Source of the DNA: JANMQK01 sp031370485
GTDB taxonomy: Bacteria; Acidobacteriota; Polarisedimenticolia; Gp22-AA2
NCBI GenBank assembly: GCA_031370485.1
Contig: JANMQK010000205.1
Coordinates: 1 to 6,200, forward strand
Length of the DNA: 6,200 nucleotides
Reading direction: 5' to 3'
Shown here: positions 1 to 6,200 of the stretch, in pieces
Numbering within the stretch: the first letter of the stretch is position 1
Layout: every line of letters begins with the position of its first letter
Position numbers and translations under genes: made by a program
The notes under the pieces: model-generated
What the model saw: the letters and a program-made list of their open reading frames with translations, nothing else
Told to the model about the DNA's origin: nothing
Databases searched by the model: none

Positions 1-672
1 CTCTCGAAGTTCTCCCACCAGCCCATCAGGGTGGAGATCGAGAACTACCCCGCGGACCGGGTTGAAGAAATCGAGGCCCCCAACTTCCCCGACGACCCGT
101 CCCGGATGGGCAGTCGCAAGATCCCCTTCTCGCGCGTGATCTTCATCGAGCGGGACGATTTCATGGAGGACCCGCCAAAGAAATTCCGCCGGCTGTCCCC
201 CGGCCGCGAGGTCCGGCTGCGCTGGGGGTATGTCATCCGCTGCACGGGTGTCGTCAAGGACGACCGCACCGGAGAGGTCACCGGTCTCCGGTGCACCTAC
301 GACCCCGAGTCGCTCAGCGGGACGCTGTCGGACGGACGCAAGATCGGGGGGACCATCCACTGGGTCTCGGCGGCGCACGCGCTGCGGACCACAGTGCGGC
401 TTTACGACCGCCTTTTCACCGTGCCCAATCCCGCCGCCGGCGAGGGGGACTTCAAGGCCCACCTCAACCCCGGGTCGCTGCAGGTGCTCGACCAGGCCAT
501 GGTCGAGCCGTCCCTCGCCTCCGCCTCGCCCGGCGACCGCTTCCAGTTCGAGCGGAAGGGTTTCTACATCGCCGATCTCAAGGACTCCCGCCCCGGCGCG
601 CCGGTCTTCAACAGCATCGTCCCGCTGCGCGACACCTGGTCGAAGATGGTCAAAGGCGCGCAGGCAGAGTAG
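1..672 (+). CDS. glnS: Glutaminyl-tRNA synthetase, C-terminal part (5' end outside window)
   Basis: The gene encodes the enzyme that charges tRNA-Gln with glutamine in the cytoplasm, a class I aminoacyl-tRNA synthetase. Only the last 223 codons are present. The frame is open from base 1, so the GTG at 31 is an internal valine codon and not a start. The visible part is the two-barrel anticodon-binding domain of the GlnRS family. It shows NYPADRVEEIEAPNFPDDP, then MGSRKIPFSR, DFMEDPPKKFRRLSPGREVR, IHWVSAAHALRTTVRLYDRL, FTVPNP and a terminal LRDTWSK, in the same order as in the E. coli enzyme. The catalytic Rossmann domain and its HIGH and KMSKS motifs lie upstream of the window. The TAG stop is at 670-672, inside the end of the convergent DUF547 gene. 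Possessing GlnRS implies direct charging of tRNA-Gln and a discriminating GluRS, but that follows from family knowledge and is not shown here. Confidence 0.96.
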   Translation, partial: LSKFSHQPIRVEIENYPADRVEEIEAPNFPDDPSRMGSRKIPFSRVIFIERDDFMEDPPKKFRRLSPGREVRLRWGYVIRCTGVVKDDRTGEVTGLRCTYDPESLSGTLSDGRKIGGTIHWVSAAHALRTTVRLYDRLFTVPNPAAGEGDFKAHLNPGSLQVLDQAMVEPSLASASPGDRFQFERKGFYIADLKDSRPGAPVFNSIVPLRDTWSKMVKGAQAE

Positions 673-1564
673 CCGCCCCTTCGTCCGGCTCCGCATCCGG
701 CGCGACGGGCGGGTCGGGGGACAGGGCGGAGTTGAGCGCCCAGTCGTAGGAGGCAAACCGGATTGGCGGCTCGCCGTGGTGTTTCTCGATGAAGGCGGCG
801 ACGTCTTTCCCCGCATAGGGGGCCAGGTAGGCGGCGGCCGTCGCCGCGGCCCCGCGCCAGCCGGGCGCAATGAAGTCCCTTCCATACCAGTCAAAATACC
901 TCGACAGGACGAGCGTCTCCTCCTCCACACGCACGTTGCCGGGGGTGGTGAGAAAAACCCGGGCGCGCTCCTCCAGCTGCGCTTCGATCCGGTCCCCCTC
1001 GAGGGCGAAGGGGGGGAGCGCCGCGCACGAACGCGAAGCGCAGTTCAGGACGAAGTGGATGCGCGGGTCCTTGAAGAACGGCCGCAGCAGGCGGTGCTCG
1101 ATGTCGTCGAGGGCCAGATCGAACCCGCCGACCCGGTGCTTCGTCTCCGTCCAGACTCCGGGGATTTCCTTGATCGACGTGATGCTCGGGTGCTCGAGGA
1201 CCGACTCGATCGTGTAGGCGTTGTAAGCGTTGACGAGAAGGGCCTCGAGATGTCCCGCAGCCAGGCGCGCCAGCGGGGCCGAGGCGACGCGCGTCAGGTA
1301 GGCGTCGATCTCGACACGGTGCCGGCGCATGAAGTCATAGTCCACCAGCCCGCCACGTGTGCCGCCGGCGAGGATCCGCGTCCAGTCGTCGTTCCCGAAC
1401 CATTCGGTGCCCGAGGCGAGCGACGCCTCGACCGCCCGCGCCACCTCCCCCGACGCCTGCCGCGCCGCGGGCGCGCCGCAACCCGCGGCAAGCAGCGTGA
1501 GGGCGACGGGGACAAGGCGGGCCCGGAAAAGAAAAAACGGCCTCACCGCCGCTCGGGGCGACAA
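650..1564 (-). CDS. DUF547 domain lipoprotein
   Basis: This is a 304-residue predicted exported lipoprotein of the DUF547 family, whose biochemical function is not established. The N-terminus has arginines (R4, R8, R14, R16), a hydrophobic stretch at about 17-27 and a lipobox-like LLAAGC with Cys29. The DUF547 core runs from about 105 to 280: NAYNAYTI (112-119), LDDIEH (152-157), DPRIHFVLNCASRSC (166-180) with Cys175 and Cys180, YFDWY (223-227) and YDWALN (273-278). A proline- and acid-rich tail follows. The start is uncertain. An in-frame TAA lies at 1573-1571, so only the TTG at 1564 or the GTG at 1546 (298 residues) can give the full signal sequence, and neither has a good Shine-Dalgarno sequence. 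Both lie inside the terminator hairpin that follows tRNA-Glu. The TGA stop at 652-650 overlaps the end of glnS. The family call is firm; the role, perhaps at the cell envelope, is open. Confidence 0.9.
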   Translation of the reverse strand: MSPRAAVRPFFLFRARLVPVALTLLAAGCGAPAARQASGEVARAVEASLASGTEWFGNDDWTRILAGGTRGGLVDYDFMRRHRVEIDAYLTRVASAPLARLAAGHLEALLVNAYNAYTIESVLEHPSITSIKEIPGVWTETKHRVGGFDLALDDIEHRLLRPFFKDPRIHFVLNCASRSCAALPPFALEGDRIEAQLEERARVFLTTPGNVRVEEETLVLSRYFDWYGRDFIAPGWRGAAATAAAYLAPYAGKDVAAFIEKHHGEPPIRFASYDWALNSALSPDPPVAPDAEPDEGAATLPARL

Positions 1565-1569
1565 GGCCG
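1527..1569 (-). terminator. Intrinsic terminator after tRNA-Glu, overlapping the DUF547 start
   Basis: Read on the minus strand, the arms CGGCCTTGTCGCC and GGCGGTGAGGCCG pair over 13 positions. Six Watson-Crick pairs are followed by three G-U pairs and four more Watson-Crick pairs, closing a 6-base CCGAGC loop. T6-C-T4 (1537-1527) follows at once. In DNA this GC-rich, such a T-run directly after a stable stem is a strong mark of Rho-independent termination. The hairpin begins 12 bases after the tRNA CCA end. The T-run also encodes the Phe-Phe-Leu-Phe of the lipoprotein signal peptide, so chance from coding cannot be fully excluded. Confidence 0.78.
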
Positions 1570-1581
1570 CTTATGAGGACT

Positions 1582-1656
1582 TGGTAGCGCTACGGGGATT
1601 CGAACCCCGGTCTGATGGCTGAGAACCATCCGTCCTAACCCCTAGACGATAGCGCC
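1582..1656 (-). tRNA. tRNA-Glu, anticodon CUC
   Basis: This is a complete 75-nt tRNA with an encoded CCA end (plus-strand TGG at 1582-1584). On the minus strand the acceptor arms GGCGCTA and TAGCGCT pair over 7 bp, with G1-U72 as a wobble and A as discriminator. The D arm is GTCT/GGAC. The anticodon stem GATGG/CCATC carries the loop TTCTCAG, giving anticodon CTC, which reads GAG. The variable loop is 4 nt. The T arm CGGGG/CCCCG carries the invariant loop TTCGAAT. It lies 60 bp after the end of gltX on the same strand, so the charging enzyme and a substrate tRNA are adjacent. It has its own promoter within and after the gltX stop and a terminator just downstream. Confidence 0.97.
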
Positions 1657-1690
1657 ACGATGGACTGGAAGATCCCTGAACGGAGGCGAA

Positions 1691-1720
1691 ATTTTATCGG
1701 AGGATTGTCGGGAGTGTCAA
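1691..1720 (-). promoter_or_regulatory. Sigma70-type promoter for tRNA-Glu
   Basis: Reading the minus strand, TTGACA (1720-1715) is a perfect -35 box. An 18-bp spacer follows, then TAAAAT (1696-1691), one mismatch from TATAAT, so 11 of 12 consensus positions match. The predicted start near 1684 gives a leader of roughly 28 nt before the mature tRNA 5' end at 1656, to be removed by RNase P. The TGA stop of gltX (1719-1717) lies inside the TTGACA. This AT-rich element stands out sharply in a GC-rich background. It should drive tRNA-Glu and, by read-through, the DUF547 gene. Confidence 0.75.
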
Positions 1721-3225
1721 CCGCGATGCGCGGCCAGGAAGGCGGCCAGCCGGTCGAGCCGCCCGAGCGCGCGCTCCCTGCCGATCAGGACAAGCACCGA
1801 GAAAACACCCGGGCTCACGGCCGCCCCGACCAGCGCCACCCGCAGGGGGTGGATGAAGAGGGCCGCAGCCTCGCCGCGCGATTCGGCCAGGGAGCGCAGG
1901 GCCGCTTCCGTTTCTTTTTCCGAGAACGGCTCGACACCGGCGAGGCTGTCGCGCAGGGCGCGCAGCCGCGAGACGACCGCGGCGCGCCCGCCCGACTTCG
2001 GGTCCCCCCCGAGGTGCTTTTCGACCGCTTCGGGCTGGTACTCGAAATCGTCGGTCAGGAACGGCCGCGCCTGGCGCGCGAAATCAGGGATGACCTTCGC
2101 GCGCGCCTTGAGAACCTCGAGCACCTGCAGGAACCACTCGTGCCGGTCACCCCCCGGCCCGAGATCCGGCCGGAGAAGCCCCGCCCGCTCCAGATCGGGC
2201 CGGATCATCGCCGCTATCCCCGCCGGGGGGAGGTCGTTGATGTACTGGCTGTTGAGCCACTCGAGCTTCTGCTCGTCGAAGACCGCCCCCTTGCGGTTGA
2301 TCGCTTCGAGGGTGAAGGCCGCGACCATCTCGTCGCGGGTCATCTTTTCGCGACCCTCGCCGGGGGACCAGCCGAGAAGGGCCAGGAAGTTGAAGAGCGC
2401 CCCGGGCAGGTACCCCTTGTCGCGATACTCGGTCACCGACACCGCCCCGTGGCGCTTGCTGAGACGCTTCTTGTCCGTGCCCAGGATGAGCGGCAGGTGG
2501 GCAAAGTGTGGCGGCGCCACTCCCGCCGCGCGGTAGAGCAGGATCTGCTTCGGCGTGTTGCTCAGGTGGTCGTCGCCGCGGATGACGTGGGTGATCCGCA
2601 TCTCGATGTCGTCCGCGACGCACGCGAGGTTGTAGGTGGGCGAGCCGTCCGATCGGAGCAGGACGATGTCCTCGAGGACCGCGGCGTCGAACGAGGTGGG
2701 ACCGTGCACCAGGTCGTCCCAGGCGGCCTTCTCCCCGGGCGCCTGGAATCGGATGGCGGAAGGCTCCCCCCGGGCCAGCCGGGCCTCGATCTCCGCAGCC
2801 GGCAGCGCCAGGCAGGCCCGGTCGTATTTCCAGGTGCCCCCGGCCTTCTCCACCGCCTGCCGCCGGCGGTCGATCTCCTCCGTCCCGCAGAAGCAGCGGT
2901 AGGCCTTGCCCTCGTCCAGGAGGCGGCGCGCCAGGGCCTGGTGCCTCAGGAGACCGCGCGCCTGGAAGTGCGGCCCCTCGTCCCACGTGATCTCGAGCCA
3001 GGCGAGGCCTTCGAGGATTGTCCGGACGCTTTCTTCCGTTGAGCGCTGCGCGTCGGTGTCTTCGATTCTCAGGACGAACGTGCCGCCGTGGCGGCGCGCG
3101 AACAGCCAGTTGAAAAGCGCCGTTCGTCCGCCGCCGACGTGCAGAAAGCCGGTCGGGCTGGGGGCAAAGCGCACCCTCACGCCCATGGACCTCGCGGAGT
3201 CCGGGGTCGCGGCGGTGTCGGTCAT
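1717..3225 (-). CDS. gltX: Glutamyl-tRNA synthetase
   Basis: The enzyme attaches glutamate to tRNA-Glu in the cytoplasm, using ATP; it is a class I synthetase. In a 502-residue reading from ATG at 3225, the N-terminal FAPSPTGFLHVGG (20-32) carries the HIGH-type signature. LRIEDTD follows at about 52-58, VIRGDDH at 214-220 and the KMSKS-type KRLSKRHG at 253-260. The alpha-helical anticodon-binding region forms the C-terminus. The length is normal for the bacterial family. The insert has CFC (Cys111, Cys113) and YDRAC (Cys138) of the zinc-type SWIM region, but I see no obvious fourth ligand. The start is debatable. GTG at 3273 would overlap the upstream gene by 44 bp. ATG at 3225 begins 4 bp after that gene's stop, suggesting coupling. 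ATG at 3186 (489 residues, MGVRVRFAPSPTG) best fits typical family N-termini and has a GAGG just before it. The stop lies in the -35 box of the downstream tRNA promoter. Confidence 0.95.
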   Translation of the reverse strand: MTDTAATPDSARSMGVRVRFAPSPTGFLHVGGGRTALFNWLFARRHGGTFVLRIEDTDAQRSTEESVRTILEGLAWLEITWDEGPHFQARGLLRHQALARRLLDEGKAYRCFCGTEEIDRRRQAVEKAGGTWKYDRACLALPAAEIEARLARGEPSAIRFQAPGEKAAWDDLVHGPTSFDAAVLEDIVLLRSDGSPTYNLACVADDIEMRITHVIRGDDHLSNTPKQILLYRAAGVAPPHFAHLPLILGTDKKRLSKRHGAVSVTEYRDKGYLPGALFNFLALLGWSPGEGREKMTRDEMVAAFTLEAINRKGAVFDEQKLEWLNSQYINDLPPAGIAAMIRPDLERAGLLRPDLGPGGDRHEWFLQVLEVLKARAKVIPDFARQARPFLTDDFEYQPEAVEKHLGGDPKSGGRAAVVSRLRALRDSLAGVEPFSEKETEAALRSLAESRGEAAALFIHPLRVALVGAAVSPGVFSVLVLIGRERALGRLDRLAAFLAAHRG

Positions 3226-3229
3226 GGGG

Positions 3230-4345
3230 TCAGTCGGTGTCCTCGCCCCAGATGCGCCGGATCGTCTGCTCACCCCCGAGCAGCAGGCCCATCGAGATGT
3301 GCGTCCTGCCGAGCCCCGGGTTCGCCGTCTCAGGTCGCCCGGGGATGGGGAAAAGCGGCGCCTCGAAGTCGATCGTCAGGCTCGCGGGGAGGCGCGTCCG
3401 GAGGAAGACCCCCTTCTTCACGTCGAAGACCGCTTCACCCGTGCCCTCGCCTCCGATGATGCAGGTCACCTGGGGCGCCGTCGGGGGCTTGTCCGGGTCA
3501 GCCACGAAACTCGTCTTGACCTCGAAAAGCGCCTGGCCGTTGATGTTCTCCTTGAGCGTGTAGCGCCGGGTCATGACCAGGCCGATATTCTCGAGGCCAT
3601 GGACGGTCATACGGGCCGGCAGCGGCACCTTGGCCACGTCGGTGAACCACTCCCCCACCTTGATCTCCTTCGGGCCTTCCAGCCGCGGGAAGATATTCTC
3701 CAGCATGGGAAAGCTCAGTTCCTTCATGTCGTCGGTAAAATCCCCGACGACCTTGTGCATCTCCTTGACGTTGCCGTAGGGGTCTAGAACCCCTTCCCAG
3801 ATCAGCGACTGGACGTCCTGCACCATGGTGCCGTAGGGGGACATCGGGCTGCCCCCCCGGTAAAGCTCGACCATGAACCTCGGCACCTGCCGCCGGAAGG
3901 GCACCGACCCGTCCGCCGCCGCGTCCTGAGTCGAGATCAGGAACTGGATGAGCTCGATCTTCTCGAGCCCTTTCATCTTCGAGGTCCAGACGGCGAAGCT
4001 GTCGGTGTAGGCGGGAGGAGCCTGGACGATGATGTCCGCGGTCAGGGTTTCGACGCGGCCCTCGAAGGAATAGGTCGTGAGCTTCCTGGCCTTCGGGATC
4101 ATCTTGAGAGTCTGCGCTTCGACGGGCGGCTTCGGCGGGGGCTCGGGCGGCTTCGCCGGAATAGGAGGCGGCATGACCGGGAACTTCTCCTGCGCGGACG
4201 CCGCGGCTCCGCCCCGGACCGCCGTGGTGACGAGGAACGCGCCCGCGAACGGGAGCGCCGCGAACCCGGCCGCCGCGCAACAAGCCTGCGCGCGCCGGAC
4301 GAGAGAGGAGAATCTGGATCTCACGTCTGCGTCCCGGTCTCTCAC
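3230..4345 (-). CDS. Exported protein of unknown function with proline-rich linker
   Basis: I do not firmly recognise this 371-residue protein. The N-terminus has basic residues (R10, R11, R17, R18), a hydrophobic stretch at about 21-43 and a possible signal peptidase I site at A-S-A (49-51) before Gln52, so export is likely. The region at 55-74 is proline-rich (MPPPIPAKPPEPPPKPP), a likely linker or wall-spanning segment. The rest, about 90-371, alternates polar and hydrophobic residues as in a beta-rich soluble domain, with features such as VGEWFTDV (230-237), RYTLKENINGQALFEVKTSF (261-280) and GEGTGEAVFDVKKGVFLR (299-316). The last pattern is faintly like DUF6263-type secreted proteins, which I offer only as a lead. 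The GTG start at 4345 forms a 4-bp GTGA overlap with the stop of the upstream gene, so translational coupling is likely. A second GTG at codon 8 is an alternative. The stop at 3232-3230 is 4 bp before the chosen gltX start. Confidence 0.85.
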   Translation of the reverse strand: MRDRDADVRSRFSSLVRRAQACCAAAGFAALPFAGAFLVTTAVRGGAAASAQEKFPVMPPPIPAKPPEPPPKPPVEAQTLKMIPKARKLTTYSFEGRVETLTADIIVQAPPAYTDSFAVWTSKMKGLEKIELIQFLISTQDAAADGSVPFRRQVPRFMVELYRGGSPMSPYGTMVQDVQSLIWEGVLDPYGNVKEMHKVVGDFTDDMKELSFPMLENIFPRLEGPKEIKVGEWFTDVAKVPLPARMTVHGLENIGLVMTRRYTLKENINGQALFEVKTSFVADPDKPPTAPQVTCIIGGEGTGEAVFDVKKGVFLRTRLPASLTIDFEAPLFPIPGRPETANPGLGRTHISMGLLLGGEQTIRRIWGEDTD

Positions 4346-6090
4346 ATCAGGTACTTGTCCGACCCGTCAGCCGGGTCCGGCTCGCCGCTGCCCTCTCCGC
4401 CCTCGGGCTGGTGCTTCCAGAAATCGTCAATGGCGCGGCGGATGGCCGTCTCTTCGGGAAGGCGCACGTTGTGGATCCCGGCCAGGAGCAGGACCGACTG
4501 CCCCACGACGGCCATGTCCTCCTTCAGGTGGCGCCGCAGGGGCTCGATCAACTCGCGGGCGCCGAGAAGGGACATCCATCGCGCGGCGTCCCCCGCCCCC
4601 GCGGCCTCGACGAAGGTGTCGAGGTGATCGAGAACGAGCCGCAGCGCCGCCGGGGTGCCGAGCTCGCAGAGGATGATCATCAGGCTGTGCGCGGCCTCCT
4701 CGTCGATGTTGCCCGAGTCGATCCGCGCGCGCGCCGGCTCGACGAACGCGTCCTCGAGCTTTGAGAGGGCGTGCTCGGCCGCCTCGTAAAGATAGGAGTT
4801 CTCCTCCGAGAGAAAATCCATGATCTCGTTGACCGCGCCCACCGAGCGCAGCTCGCCGAGCGTTTCGAGCGCCATGGCCTGGGGGAAGAATGGGCCCCGG
4901 GCGGCGAGGATCGCCAGACAGCGCTCTTCGGCGGCGCGCCGCGCCGCCGTCCGCTCCGGCCCGCCGGCGGGACCCGCCGCCTCGACCGCCCGCGCGATCG
5001 CCGCCGCCAGGTCCTCCACCATCACCGAGGTCTCAAGCTCGAGCAGCGGCAGCAGCGCGCCCAGGTCGCCCGCCGCGCGGCGCACCTCGACCTCGTAGTT
5101 CCGGTACCGGGCCATCGCGACCACCGTCGAGAGCAGGAACCCGATCACCCACTCGCTGAGGTGCGGCCCCAGCCCCTCGACCGCCCTCCCGACCTCCGGG
5201 TCGGCCCAGAAGGACGAGACCTCGACGATGCGGCCGACCAGGTCGTCACCCGGCGCGCGCCCGATGGCGAGGGCGCGCCGGCGGATCGTGTCGGCGAGCG
5301 CCGCCGCGCTGGCCTCGAAGGCGCCGGCCATGAGGACCTCCTCGGTCGCGCCGATCCCCGCGGCGCCGAGCGCGGCGTACAGATCGCAGTCGTAGTTCGA
5401 CTCGACCGCCTTGATCGTCTTCCTTATGTCGATCCGCCCGTTCAGCGCCGTGCGGAAGCACCAGCCGCAGTCGTCGATCTGGAGATGATCCATCAGGACG
5501 CGGAACGACTCGCCGACGCCGGTGTCCGCCGTGGCGCCCGCGCCCGTGCCACGCCACTGCAGCGATCGGAGCCAGGCGTTCAGGAGCGGGCGGTAGCCAC
5601 CCGGCTCCGCGTGCTGGAGAGCGGCGCGCAGGATCGGCGGCGAGCCGAACCAGTCGGCTCGTAGTTTCAGAAACGCGGCCAGTGCCTCTCTTGCCTGCGG
5701 GTCGGCGCGGTCGGCGAGCGCCTCGAGGACGACCGACCAGCACGACTCGTCGAAATCGCGCCGATCGAAAGCCCCGCGAACCAACTCGATGGCATCCGGG
5801 GCGCGCAGCCTTACCAGCGCCTGCAACGCCAGCGCCGCGGGCCTGCCGCGAAGCATCCGGGCCCCGCGCGCGAGGTGGGACAGGTGCGCCGCGCCTCCGT
5901 GGCGGCCGACGTGGCCGGCCACCAGCTCCGGGGTCATCTCGTGCTCGTCGAAGAGGTAGGGGGCCAGGGGGTCCGCCGCCTCGGCGGGATAGTGATGGAC
6001 GAGGCGGTCCGCCGCCCAGTAGCGGACCTCGGGATCCTCGTACTTGAGGAAATGCGCCAATTCCTTATGAGGCCAGAGTCTCTCGGTCAT
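4342..6090 (-). CDS. HEAT-like repeat protein of unknown function
   Basis: This is a 582-residue protein, almost wholly alpha-helical by composition, with no signal peptide or clear membrane segment, so it is probably cytoplasmic. HEAT-like helical pairs are visible at 10-45 (FLKYEDPEVRYWAADRL), 84-110 (ALALQALVRLRAPDAIELV), 115-145, and 400-520 (MALETLGELRSVGAVNEIMDFL, then YEAAEHALSKL). Such solenoids usually act as protein-binding scaffolds. The middle, 195-255, departs from the repeat and has CGWC (208-211) plus Cys235 in SNYDCDLYAAL, a possible metal or redox site. The C-terminus is acidic and glycine-rich (561-578). I chose ATG 6090 because the open frame's GTG at 6150 lies upstream of a perfect TATAAT at 6126-6121, and because the repeat domain begins right after MTERLWPHKE. 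No strong Shine-Dalgarno sequence precedes it. It appears to be the first gene of the operon with the exported protein and gltX. Confidence 0.85.
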   Translation of the reverse strand: MTERLWPHKELAHFLKYEDPEVRYWAADRLVHHYPAEAADPLAPYLFDEHEMTPELVAGHVGRHGGAAHLSHLARGARMLRGRPAALALQALVRLRAPDAIELVRGAFDRRDFDESCWSVVLEALADRADPQAREALAAFLKLRADWFGSPPILRAALQHAEPGGYRPLLNAWLRSLQWRGTGAGATADTGVGESFRVLMDHLQIDDCGWCFRTALNGRIDIRKTIKAVESNYDCDLYAALGAAGIGATEEVLMAGAFEASAAALADTIRRRALAIGRAPGDDLVGRIVEVSSFWADPEVGRAVEGLGPHLSEWVIGFLLSTVVAMARYRNYEVEVRRAAGDLGALLPLLELETSVMVEDLAAAIARAVEAAGPAGGPERTAARRAAEERCLAILAARGPFFPQAMALETLGELRSVGAVNEIMDFLSEENSYLYEAAEHALSKLEDAFVEPARARIDSGNIDEEAAHSLMIILCELGTPAALRLVLDHLDTFVEAAGAGDAARWMSLLGARELIEPLRRHLKEDMAVVGQSVLLLAGIHNVRLPEETAIRRAIDDFWKHQPEGGEGSGEPDPADGSDKYLM

Positions 6091-6120
6091 GGATTGCGTC
6101 CCGTTGGAGGAGGCGTGGGG

Positions 6121-6126
6121 ATTATA
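6121..6126 (-). promoter_or_regulatory. Candidate -10 box of the HEAT-gltX operon
   Basis: TATAAT on the minus strand is a perfect -10 hexamer in otherwise GC-rich DNA. It predicts a transcript start near 6114 and a leader of about 24 nt before ATG 6090. No convincing -35 hexamer is found at 16-18 bp spacing (6143-6150 reads GTGTGGCG), and there is no extended TG motif, so the site is weak or needs another factor. Bases 6127-6200 show no supported gene. Confidence 0.45.
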
Positions 6127-6200
6127 GCCGATCGCCGCGGAGCGCCACACTTGCCCGGGCGCAGGGCGGCGGCCCGGGGTCGCGGGGCACGCGGTCGCGG

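Noticed and set aside
673..740. Possible bidirectional terminator (CCGG-rich inverted segments) after glnS
   Set aside because: The pairing is short and broken, and no T- or A-run follows on either strand.
230..1576. A 448-codon open frame on the + strand, and a similar 460-codon frame at 1660-3042
   Set aside because: They are rich in Arg, Pro, Gly and Ala with no family motif, and lie opposite or across firmly identified genes (glnS, DUF547, gltX). Long spurious frames are expected in DNA this GC-rich.
4130..4175. GGCGG-type short repeats on the + strand that could be read as a tandem repeat
   Set aside because: They are the complement of proline codons in the linker of the exported protein and have no exact period.
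4771..5664. A 297-codon + strand open frame opposite the HEAT-like gene
   Set aside because: Its Arg/Asp/Gly-rich, low-complexity composition mirrors the antisense of the Ala/Leu/Glu-rich helical protein. It has no recognisable domain.
6091..6150. A 20-codon N-terminal extension of the HEAT-like protein from GTG 6150
   Set aside because: It includes the TATAAT -10 box in its coding sequence and adds residues with no helix or motif. ATG 6090 fits the predicted transcript start better.
6151..6200. Possible start of a divergent gene at the right edge
   Set aside because: Only 50 GC-rich bases are available; no start codon with a ribosome site or recognisable protein is visible.

Overview
The window is compact, very GC-rich bacterial DNA with almost no intergenic space. 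It holds the C-terminal end of a glutaminyl-tRNA synthetase gene (glnS) on the + strand. Everything else is a leftward run on the - strand: a HEAT-like repeat protein, an exported protein of unknown function, glutamyl-tRNA synthetase (gltX), a tRNA-Glu(CUC) gene, and a DUF547 lipoprotein. The GC content, GTG/TTG starts, discrete GlnRS plus GluRS, and lipoprotein and Sec signals suggest a Gram-negative-type bacterium such as an Acidobacteriota-like lineage or another uncultured high-GC phylum. That placement is inference only; no marker here fixes the taxon.

Layout. Positions 1-672 (+) are the tail of glnS, open at the left edge. It converges with the DUF547 gene (650-1564, -), and the two reading frames overlap by 23 bp. 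Positions 1527-1569 (-) form a strong intrinsic-terminator hairpin with a T6-C-T4 tract just after the tRNA-Glu gene (1582-1656, -). Positions 1691-1720 (-) form a near-consensus housekeeping promoter whose -35 box contains the gltX stop codon. gltX (1717-3225, -), the exported protein (3230-4345, -) and the HEAT-like protein (4342-6090, -) are packed as an apparent three-gene operon: a 4-bp GTGA overlap, then a 4-bp gap. A perfect TATAAT lies just upstream of the first gene.

How the parts fit together. A transcript probably starts near 6114 and runs through the two uncharacterised proteins into gltX. A second, strong promoter at the end of gltX serves tRNA-Glu, so the synthetase lies directly upstream of one of its own substrate tRNAs. 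The tRNA transcript meets a terminator that also covers both possible start codons of the DUF547 lipoprotein, so that gene's expression should depend on read-through or on unfolding of the hairpin. This tRNA-terminator-start overlap is the most unusual structure in the window. I see no mobile element, CRISPR array, phage gene or defence system, and no clear evidence of an entirely new system.
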